In this document: positions 1 through 7,187 of the stretch, piece by piece | How the letters are laid out: each line of letters starts with the position of its first letter | Numbering within the stretch: position 1 is the first letter of the stretch | Position numbers and translations under genes: made by a program | The notes under the pieces: model-generated | Seen by the model: only the letters and a program-made list of their open reading frames with translations | What the model was told of the DNA's origin: nothing | Database searches by the model: none | Assembly: GCA_009785605.1 (NCBI GenBank) | Contig: WQVY01000014.1 | Location: forward strand, 1 to 43,253 | From: Defluviitaleaceae bacterium | GTDB lineage: Bacteria; Bacillota; Clostridia; Lachnospirales; WQUN01 | DNA length: 43,253 bases | Reading direction: 5' to 3'

Positions 1-2298
1 TGTCCCGCCTGCTGGTGCGCCGATATAAGCCAGCAACTTACCTTTATTTGCACGCCGGGATTTGGAGCTATACGGTGTAGTATCTGCTAAGTCACCATTT
101 TCTAGACCCAGCAAATACCCATTTTCTATTCTTACATGAAGCAAGTCATAGGTATCTGCAACAGGTCTGCCCTGGGCATCAACTAACTGCAACTCAATAT
201 GAGTCATATCTTGCCCGTCATATACCAGAGTCTCGTCCCACAGCTTTGCTTCTATAGCTACTGCTGCGCCGGTGGTCTCTAGAATATTTTCTACGCTTTG
301 CCCGTTACTGTAGCCAATGGCCTTTACCTCACCTGGGGCATAGTCCACCCGCCATACAAGTGGCATCCCTGCACCGGCGTTTTCACGCTTACCCAGGGAA
401 ACACCATTCAAAACCAGCTCAACTTCTTGGCAGTTGGTATAAATCACAACGTCTACCTCCTCACCCTGTAAGAAGTTCCAGCACATCTTGTTTGCATACC
501 ATGGCAAAAACAGTTGTGACTCGTCTTGTATGGGGTACGATGCGGCCAGTCTTATCACCGGACTGTCTGACCATAAGCTTTGCCTGTAATAGTAGCTGGA
601 TTTTTCATAGCCCGCCAAATCCAACAAGCCCGCACCCGAGCCATGGCTTGGCCAACGAGGAGTTTCCCCAAGATAGTCAATCCCTGTCCACAAGAATTGA
701 CCAGAAATAAACTCGTTGTCCAGCACAGCTTGCCATGCTCTGGGGTGATGACCGTTTTCGCTACCCATAAGGATATGCTTTGGATATTTTTCATGGTCGG
801 CTTTGTAGTGCTGCTCTTTATAGTTGTATCCCACAACATCAAGTGTGGAAGATAGGCCTGTAAGGTTAGACAGCTCTGGGAATGCAAGACCGGCTGTTAC
901 AGGACGTGTGGTGTCTATACGCTTTACAACTTCAGATAACTTTTTTGATATAGTCACAAGACGCTCTGCATTGGGCTTGCCTGGGTCGTACTTACGCTCC
1001 GCTGCAGGTTTATTTTTATCGTTGTTGCCTGTCATATCGTCAAAGAACGGGTGACAATATGGGTCATTGGGGTAATCAATTTCGTTGCCTATACTCCACA
1101 GAATGACACTTGGGTGGTTCCTGTCACGCAGTACCATGGCGGTCAGGTCAGCTTCGCCCCAAACAGGGAAGTCCTCGTAGTAGCCATAGTGCGCTGGCGG
1201 GTAAACATTGTGGCCGGTTGTCCACTTATTTTTAACGCCTTCCCATTCGTCAAATGCTTCGTCTATAACAAAGAAGCCCATACTGTCGCATAAGTCGTAG
1301 AGGGCGGTCATATGGGGGTTGTGTGCCATGCGTATGGCATTACATCCCATTGCTTTAAGCGCTTTTAGGCGGCGTGCCCATACCTTGGGGCGTACTGCCG
1401 CGCCAAGACACCCTGCGTCATGATGCAGACACACGCCTTTCAATGTGTAGTTAATACCGTTTAAGAAAAAACCTTTATCGGCGTCATACAAGATGTCTCG
1501 TATGCCGGTTTTGGTTTCTACTGTGTCTATTACTTTGCCACCTTGCACAACCTGTGTGACCAGGGTGTATAGCACAGGCGTTTCTGGTGACCACAATACT
1601 GGGTTAGGCACAGTTATAGGCTGAGTCATAGACACCGTACCCTTTGGCAAGGCTTGGGTGTTGGAGGCTTCGGCCACAGCCTTGCCGTCAAGCAACAACT
1701 TCTGGTTCACGGTTACTTCTGTATCATTGTCACTGCCGTTGAGTAGTACTGTGTCTACATTTATATTGCCCTTTGCGGCATCTACTGTGTAGGCAAAAAC
1801 GCCATACGAGTCGATGCATATGTTTTGTGTAATTGTGATGCTAACATCACGGTAAATGCCTGACCCAGTAAACCATCTAGAGTCCCCTGTGTTGGCATGG
1901 TCCACGCGTACAACCAAGATATTTTCGCTACCATCTTGCCGTACGCAGTGTGAGATATCATACACAAACTCGCTATAACCATATGGGCGCTTACCCAGAT
2001 AATAACCGTTGCACCATACCTGGCTATTGTTGTATACACCTTCGAAACATATGGTAACCCTATGCTCAGGTGTATGCATTGGCAATGTGAAATGCTTGCG
2101 GTACCAGCCTGTACCCCCCGCAAGATACCCTGTCCCGCTTGAGTGTTTGATGTCAAACGGCTCTTCTACAGACCAATCATGAGGCACATTAACGTCCCGC
2201 CAGTGGGAATCGTCATATCTATTTTGCCATGCTTGAGGCACATCGCCCCTAATAAATTTCCAGTCCAGATTTAAAGACTGTGTAATACGTGATGACAT
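1..2298 (-). CDS. Glycoside hydrolase family 2 (beta-galactosidase/glucuronidase type), 3' end cut by window edge
   Basis: Reading from ATG at 2298, 766 codons stay open to the window edge, so the C-terminus is missing. The order of domains is that of GH2: jelly-roll sugar-binding domain (about residues 10-170, with the motif VPHDWS), Ig-like domain (about 175-280), TIM barrel (about 285-570), then a DUF4982-like region around EVELVLNGVSLGK and a further Ig-like domain. The acid/base is probably Glu406 in WSIGNEID and the nucleophile Glu514 in LMGSENG. No signal peptide is visible, so it should act in the cytoplasm on imported oligosaccharides, removing a terminal beta-linked sugar. It lies downstream of the CotH-like gene and AraC regulator on the same strand. 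Beta-galactosidase is the commonest activity in such proteins, but beta-glucuronidase or beta-mannosidase cannot be excluded by eye. Confidence 0.9.
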   Translation of the reverse strand, partial: MSSRITQSLNLDWKFIRGDVPQAWQNRYDDSHWRDVNVPHDWSVEEPFDIKHSSGTGYLAGGTGWYRKHFTLPMHTPEHRVTICFEGVYNNSQVWCNGYYLGKRPYGYSEFVYDISHCVRQDGSENILVVRVDHANTGDSRWFTGSGIYRDVSITITQNICIDSYGVFAYTVDAAKGNINVDTVLLNGSDNDTEVTVNQKLLLDGKAVAEASNTQALPKGTVSMTQPITVPNPVLWSPETPVLYTLVTQVVQGGKVIDTVETKTGIRDILYDADKGFFLNGINYTLKGVCLHHDAGCLGAAVRPKVWARRLKALKAMGCNAIRMAHNPHMTALYDLCDSMGFFVIDEAFDEWEGVKNKWTTGHNVYPPAHYGYYEDFPVWGEADLTAMVLRDRNHPSVILWSIGNEIDYPNDPYCHPFFDDMTGNNDKNKPAAERKYDPGKPNAERLVTISKKLSEVVKRIDTTRPVTAGLAFPELSNLTGLSSTLDVVGYNYKEQHYKADHEKYPKHILMGSENGHHPRAWQAVLDNEFISGQFLWTGIDYLGETPRWPSHGSGAGLLDLAGYEKSSYYYRQSLWSDSPVIRLAASYPIQDESQLFLPWYANKMCWNFLQGEEVDVVIYTNCQEVELVLNGVSLGKRENAGAGMPLVWRVDYAPGEVKAIGYSNGQSVENILETTGAAVAIEAKLWDETLVYDGQDMTHIELQLVDAQGRPVADTYDLLHVRIENGYLLGLENGDLADTTPYSSKSRRANKGKLLAYIGAPAGGT

Positions 2299-2340
2299 AA
2301 TACCTCTCCCTTTTTATATATTAGAAGTCTATTACTAAAA

Positions 2341-3687
2341 CTATTGCAACAAAAACCCATCCATCCAAAGGCTACGCTGCCGATACCAATGTGTAAGATA
2401 CTCCACTTGCCCCACAAATGTTGGTATAACAACCACGGTTGCAGGTGTACGCCACAAGTACCGGCCAAGCTTGTTTGGCCAACGTTCAAAATTACGCTCG
2501 AAGCAATTTTGGTAAACAATTGCAAGATATTCTACCCGGGCAATCATAGCAGGTACTTGGTTGTCTCGTATCTCGTACCATCTTTGGGCAGCAGCCTCCC
2601 TAAACTCTGGCATAAGAACTAATAACGAGAACCAGTTATTAGTAACAGCCGCCCATATACGCCTTGGCGAGTAATCTGGAAACCAGTGCGCATATGACCC
2701 TCCGGCAGATTGGTCAAAATCCCATACCGGCCCAGCAACAAGTCTTGGCCCGCACTCCCACTGCCGTATAGTAAAGTTGACACTGCTAAAGCCAAAGTCT
2801 GCGTTTTTTACAAACTCATTAACGATATAAAAATCCACAAAAGAGTCCATGCAAATCAAATCTTTTAACAACTCGTAGTTAAGGCCCTGTATTGCATAGT
2901 CTACTTGGTCTATAAAATCCGAGGCAAAAGCAACATGGGCATCTGTCACACGATTAGCATCCGGGTACCTTATCACGAATGGGATATTTCGCTCACCCAT
3001 CAAAAAATAAACTTCGTCTTGGCTGCGGTGGTGGCGGCACCACTCAAGCATATACTCGCTTAGAGCCGGGTCACTATTACGTGTTAGCTCTATACGGCCA
3101 GTGTTAACACGCATCCGGTCGGTTAACATATATACACCCCTGTAATCACCGTTGGTATACAAGTGTACAAAGTGCCGCGCAGGGGCAAAATCCATGCCGT
3201 CTAGCATGCTTGCCAAGTAAAAAGCCGCATAGTTGCGCATATGCGAATAATCAATAGAGTTGGCCAAAAGCACCCAGTCACGTGCAGCATAAGCACTGCC
3301 AAACATATGATGTGCCTCTGCAAAGCGTATAAGATACGGGCGCTTTTCCCCCATATACCGCCAGGTAGAGTTGCCCCGCCCGCGTATCCGGGCTTCTGTT
3401 TTTGGGAATGCATAGTCCGAGCCGTACATAGAAACAAAAACGTGCTGCCAATCATGCCGGTGAATATCATCTGCATCAATAGTAATATGAAGCGATGGAA
3501 AAACCCGCGACATATTAGTAGGCAAAGTATCATTGTCAGTAGTATCAACATCTGGCTCATGTTCATGAGCCACGTAAACATGCCCGTAATCCGTCACAGT
3601 TTCTACCGCGCCAGCACAGGCTATGCTAAAAAAAGCAACCAACATAAGGAGTAATAATACCGTCAGGCTTCGTATGCCGTTTTTCAC
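2341..3687 (-). CDS. CotH kinase-like family lipoprotein
   Basis: The 448-residue product starts with a lipoprotein signal peptide (hydrophobic run ending in FFSIAC, Cys24), so it is probably anchored outside the membrane. The body matches the CotH family (PF08757): an RGRGNSTW motif, KRPYLIRF, DWVLLANSIDYSHMRN, DYRGVYMLTDRM and the WDFDQSAG metal-binding-like motif. CotH of Bacillus is an atypical protein kinase of spore coat proteins; lipoprotein homologues also occur next to polysaccharide-use genes, where the role is not known. I chose the GTG at 3687 because the upstream GTG at 3696 lies inside the AAAGGGTGA ribosome binding site. It is sandwiched between the AraC regulator and the GH2 gene, on the same strand with short gaps, so an operon is likely. 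Confidence 0.85.
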   Translation of the reverse strand: MKNGIRSLTVLLLLMLVAFFSIACAGAVETVTDYGHVYVAHEHEPDVDTTDNDTLPTNMSRVFPSLHITIDADDIHRHDWQHVFVSMYGSDYAFPKTEARIRGRGNSTWRYMGEKRPYLIRFAEAHHMFGSAYAARDWVLLANSIDYSHMRNYAAFYLASMLDGMDFAPARHFVHLYTNGDYRGVYMLTDRMRVNTGRIELTRNSDPALSEYMLEWCRHHRSQDEVYFLMGERNIPFVIRYPDANRVTDAHVAFASDFIDQVDYAIQGLNYELLKDLICMDSFVDFYIVNEFVKNADFGFSSVNFTIRQWECGPRLVAGPVWDFDQSAGGSYAHWFPDYSPRRIWAAVTNNWFSLLVLMPEFREAAAQRWYEIRDNQVPAMIARVEYLAIVYQNCFERNFERWPNKLGRYLWRTPATVVVIPTFVGQVEYLTHWYRQRSLWMDGFLLQ

Positions 3688-3702
3688 GCTACTCACCCTT
3701 TT

Positions 3703-3718
3703 ATAGCAAAATTGCTAT
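3703..3718. promoter_or_regulatory. Short perfect palindrome upstream of the CotH-like gene
   Basis: ATAGCAA, two bases, TTGCTAT form a perfect 7-base dyad between the AraC gene stop and the ribosome binding site of the CotH-like gene. It could be an operator or a small hairpin; nothing in the sequence decides which. Confidence 0.3.
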
Positions 3719-3736
3719 CATTTATAAATTATTTTA

Positions 3737-4561
3737 TTATTCGCGAAACTGCGAGCCATAATTGTCCCTACGATACTGCCCTGGTGTTATTCCGATTTTA
3801 TCGCTAAACATGCGGATAAAACTCTCTGGCTTGGTGTATCCGCAATCTGCAGCGATGTGTGCAATTGTATCGTCGGTACTTATTAGTCGGCCTTTGGCGT
3901 ATTCTACAACTATGTTATTCAAATCCTGCCCGGGACTTATGCCAAAAAACTGCTTGTACAGTACGGTAAACCGGCTACGGGTAAGCCAACAGGCCTTTGC
4001 CATCTTGTCTACTGTCCAGCCTTTGGGGTCTATCATCATCTTGCCGCGTATTAATATAAACCGCTGTTTTGTATGCGCCTGCCGCTGGTTCTTAAGATTT
4101 TCGTCTTCTAACCCTTTTTCCAAGAATACAAAAAGGTCTATGATGCCTTGCGATATACCTGCTTCATCCAGTGGAGACTCATGGTTGGCAGCAGCCCAGG
4201 TTATATGTTCTACCATGCGGGTAATCTCGTCGGGGCTACTTACATAAAAAGGACGATTAGTAGGCAGGTTAAATGAAGCAAGGAATGTTTCAACATCTGT
4301 CTTAAACGTGACAAAGTTATTTTCATATGAAGATACAGGCGAAACCGCACCAAACTCTTGCCTTATACCGGGGGTGTAAATAATGCAACCATCACGGGCA
4401 AGAGTAATATCTTCGCCATCTATTACTACAATTGCCGGGGTTATGAAGTGCAGGAATAAAATTGCATCCTGCCCTCTTTCCACCACTTTTCTAAAGCCCA
4501 TTGGGTCACGTTTACGGTGACTGGCCCACTGCAACTCTATTAGAGGCAGCAATGATTTCAT
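3737..4561 (-). CDS. AraC family transcriptional regulator
   Basis: The 274-residue protein has an N-terminal cupin-like sensing region (about 1-160) and a C-terminal double helix-turn-helix of AraC type (about 170-270). The second helix-turn-helix carries the family signature IAADCGYTKPESFIRMFSDKIGITPGQYRR. The start at 4561 (MKSLLPLIEL) is preceded at seven bases or so by AAGGAGG, which is better than the upstream in-frame ATG at 4618. It is transcribed away from the large sugar-uptake operon and is the only regulator in that region, so by position it probably controls both the divergent uptake operon and the CotH/GH2 genes in response to an imported sugar. Confidence 0.92.
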   Translation of the reverse strand: MKSLLPLIELQWASHRKRDPMGFRKVVERGQDAILFLHFITPAIVVIDGEDITLARDGCIIYTPGIRQEFGAVSPVSSYENNFVTFKTDVETFLASFNLPTNRPFYVSSPDEITRMVEHITWAAANHESPLDEAGISQGIIDLFVFLEKGLEDENLKNQRQAHTKQRFILIRGKMMIDPKGWTVDKMAKACWLTRSRFTVLYKQFFGISPGQDLNNIVVEYAKGRLISTDDTIAHIAADCGYTKPESFIRMFSDKIGITPGQYRRDNYGSQFRE

Positions 4562-4996
4562 AATTTTCGCCTCCTTAAGGTATAAGGTATATTTTTTCAG
4601 GTAAAATAGAAAGTGCAATTGATAATTTACACTATTATAATGCGTTTTTATGCGATATGGCTATACTCCTATGTGCTTTTAGCAAAATGCAGAACATATT
4701 ATCAATTGAAAATGACAAACTCCTATTGTTTGTGCGTGACGCTGGCAGTTTTTTATCACATCTTGCTAAATTAAATACAGATTGCATATAATCATACCAA
4801 GTAAGCAATTGAATTTGATGAGATTCGTTGTTATATTTACTATACAGTAGTCAATTGTTTATTGCTTGTGGGTCAAAAGTTCATAATAATAAAGTTGTTT
4901 GTGCATAAGTTTCCTGCTTAACACAACAACCACACTTTTACCCAACAGCCATCAAGACAAGGAAATTAAAAGAAAGTAAAAGAAAGGATGTGCAAA
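4562..4996. promoter_or_regulatory. Divergent control region between AraC regulator and uptake operon, with four CAATTG motifs
   Basis: No gene was seen in these 435 bases. The self-complementary hexamer CAATTG occurs at 4616, 4703, 4806 and 4852, with similar AT-rich flanks (for example TCAATTGAAAATGA and GCAATTGAATTTGA). This clustering is more than expected by chance in so short a stretch and could mark operators for the AraC protein. The region also holds a good vegetative promoter for the rightward operon (listed separately) and a leader of about 200 bases. Confidence 0.45.
4763..4792 (+). promoter_or_regulatory. Candidate SigmaA promoter for the uptake operon
   Basis: TTGCTA at 4763-4768 and a consensus TATAAT at 4787-4792 are separated by 18 bases. 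It points to the solute-binding protein gene and leaves a 5' leader of about 200 bases. CAATTG motifs lie on both sides of it, which suits regulation by the divergent AraC protein. Confidence 0.5.
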
Positions 4997-7075
4997 ATGC
5001 ACAAAAAACTAATCGGGTTACTAATGTTGCTTGTACTGGTTTTGGCCATTGGCGCATGTACACGCGAAACAGAAGAACCAGAAGCACCACCACAAGATAC
5101 AACAGCAGAGGTAACTCCATCCCCAGCCCCAGCGGACGAAACAACCCCAGAGCCAGAGCCAGAACGCGGCGAAGCTAGGGTAATCACATGGGGCCACTGG
5201 AATCGCCCCAACGCAGACCCATTCTACCTTGACGCTGTAACCGGCGAGCCAGTTATGCCTCCAGAGCGCTTGTGGGCAATTACACAAGCCTGGAACGCAG
5301 TGTACGAGGAGCTAAACGTACGCATCGAGTTTGTGCAATATCCAGTAGACGTACGCGAGATTTTGCTCCAGTCTGTGCTTGCAGGTGACCCATTTGCTGA
5401 TATCGTAGGCCTTTGGGGTGGTAGCCAGGGTACAATACTTGGGCAAAACGTGTTGCGCCCAATAGACCAATTCCTGGATATCTTCCATGCCGACCCAGAA
5501 TCTGCATGGATGGTTTCCCCTCCTATGTTTGGCGGCAACTTCTTTGTAAGTGACGAAATGCGCTCTATTGCTACATGGCCACTCGTGTTTAACATCGACC
5601 TTATAGAGGCTGTTGACGGGTTGCGCGATGCAGACGGCAATACAATCTTCCCAACAGACCTTTACCTTGCAGGCGAATGGACATGGTCCCGCTTCGAGGA
5701 GTATCTAGAAGTATTGGAAGCCTTCTACCGTGATGTTCCTGCACCTGTGCGTCCAGAACTTACAATTTGGCCTTTCCAATCTGACTATCGTTACACAGCG
5801 CGTAAAGCGTTCCACTCTGCTGGCGTGGCCGTTTTTGGCCCATATGGCTTGCAAATTGACACACCACAAGCTATCCAGTCTGTAGAGTTTATCCAAAACC
5901 TTAAAGACAGAAATCTTATGCGCTCTATCATTTCCCATTATGTAGTACCTGGCTGGCTTTGGACAACCAACGACTTTGGCCGCGGCGAAATGGTATTTTC
6001 GGAAATAGCCCCATGGCAATTGGGCTCTGCATCCGCTCAACTTGCGGAGCGCGGCCACTCTATGGGTCTCGTTCCCTTCCCAAGGGCTGACTTTGTATCC
6101 CAAGAAGAGGCCCGTATGGAATCCAACCCCGGTAACTCCTTCGGCATACTTCGTGGGACCGACGATGAAACCGCCGCTTTGGCACTTGACGCTATCCGCG
6201 TATTTACCATGAACTGGTGGCGCTACTTTGGTGATGTTGACAATGTACTTGATTTCCTTGGCTCTGCTGCGGAAGTAAATGCTGTACGTGACGGCATAGC
6301 TATTTTCCACCCAGTTATTGGTGCCGACTTGCTTCAAATTTACACAAACTACTCACCAATTACACCCAACGAGTTTATCTACTGGGCTGGTATCGAGCAT
6401 CTGGTTGTAGAAGATGTAATTGGCCGCTCTTTGTATGGGTATGACGGTGCAGCAAGGTATGCGACTCATGTACAAGAAATGGTGCATCAAGTACACGCAA
6501 GACTTGATATTATTGGTGGCGCAATTGGCGCAGGTCCTCCTGTTAACAACAGGCCCCCAACATTCACATCAATGCGTGTAACAATGCCAATTGGCACAGA
6601 CCTAGAAACATTTGACTTAAGTCCATTTATACAAATAGAAGGCCTTGTAGACGGGCCTATCCCACTAAATGTAGGCATATACGAGCTTGAGTGGCGTAAT
6701 GTTGACCCAGACGTTCCTGGTTTAGTAACCGGTAATGACCGCTTGCGTTTACGCGCTATTGACTCTGACGGCAATATCACAGGCTGGCACCAGCAGTATG
6801 TACACGTATATGACCCCAACAATACAGAGCCGCCAGTGGTAACACTTCATGACGAGCTACCAACAGTTGAGCTAGACTCTCCTGCTGCAAACATCAACTG
6901 GAACTATTTTGTTTACAGTGCAGTTGACGCTCACGGTGCAGATATCAGGCTTTGGGTAGAAGCTGACCTTGGCTTCTTGGATGTAACACTGCCAGGCGAA
7001 TATCCTGTAATCCTAAGCTTTACAGACTTGGCAGGAAATACAACAGAAGTTGAAATTTATGTAACCGTAGAATAA
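4997..7075 (+). CDS. Sugar ABC transporter solute-binding lipoprotein with C-terminal Ig-like domains
   Basis: The 692-residue product begins with a clear lipoprotein signal peptide (lipobox AIGAC, Cys21), followed by an acidic, proline-rich linker typical of Firmicutes surface lipoproteins. Residues about 60-510 resemble family 1 extracellular solute-binding proteins, which capture oligosaccharides and deliver them to MalFG-type permeases. Residues about 515-690 are two Ig/HYR-like beta-sandwich domains; the last ends with PGEYPVILSFTDLAGNTTEV, typical of DUF5011/HYR-like modules. This makes the protein much longer than the usual 420-550 residues. ATG 4997 is preferred over ATG 4988 because AGAAAGG at 4981-4987 is nine bases upstream of it. 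It is the first gene of the operon. Confidence 0.88.
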   Translation: MHKKLIGLLMLLVLVLAIGACTRETEEPEAPPQDTTAEVTPSPAPADETTPEPEPERGEARVITWGHWNRPNADPFYLDAVTGEPVMPPERLWAITQAWNAVYEELNVRIEFVQYPVDVREILLQSVLAGDPFADIVGLWGGSQGTILGQNVLRPIDQFLDIFHADPESAWMVSPPMFGGNFFVSDEMRSIATWPLVFNIDLIEAVDGLRDADGNTIFPTDLYLAGEWTWSRFEEYLEVLEAFYRDVPAPVRPELTIWPFQSDYRYTARKAFHSAGVAVFGPYGLQIDTPQAIQSVEFIQNLKDRNLMRSIISHYVVPGWLWTTNDFGRGEMVFSEIAPWQLGSASAQLAERGHSMGLVPFPRADFVSQEEARMESNPGNSFGILRGTDDETAALALDAIRVFTMNWWRYFGDVDNVLDFLGSAAEVNAVRDGIAIFHPVIGADLLQIYTNYSPITPNEFIYWAGIEHLVVEDVIGRSLYGYDGAARYATHVQEMVHQVHARLDIIGGAIGAGPPVNNRPPTFTSMRVTMPIGTDLETFDLSPFIQIEGLVDGPIPLNVGIYELEWRNVDPDVPGLVTGNDRLRLRAIDSDGNITGWHQQYVHVYDPNNTEPPVVTLHDELPTVELDSPAANINWNYFVYSAVDAHGADIRLWVEADLGFLDVTLPGEYPVILSFTDLAGNTTEVEIYVTVE

Positions 7076-7080
7076 CGGCC

Positions 7081-7096
7081 TGCCCTAACTAGGGCA
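7081..7096 (+). other. Small stem-loop after the first binding-protein gene
   Basis: TGCCCT, loop AACT, AGGGCA forms a perfect six-base stem immediately after the stop codon. Together with the next hairpin it probably stabilises the 3' end of the binding-protein message. Confidence 0.45.
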
Positions 7097-7099
7097 ATC

Positions 7100-7138
7100 A
7101 CAATCGCCTCCCCTGGCTTGGCTGGGGGAGGTGATTGT
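7100..7138 (+). terminator. Strong intergenic hairpin (attenuator or mRNA-stabilising stem)
   Basis: Arms at 7100-7113 and 7125-7138 pair over 14 bases with one G-U pair, around an 11-base loop. No run of T follows, so it is probably a partial terminator or a 3' stabiliser. Such stems commonly sit between a highly expressed solute-binding protein gene and the permease genes. Confidence 0.6.
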
Positions 7139-7187
7139 AAATTTATGCTAATCATGTGACTAGCATTAGAAGGTGGAGGAGAGCGAT

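Noticed and set aside
5224-5640. Long minus-strand open frames within the binding-protein genes
   Set aside because: They are shadows of the plus-strand genes in biased codon usage, with no ribosome binding sites or recognisable domains.
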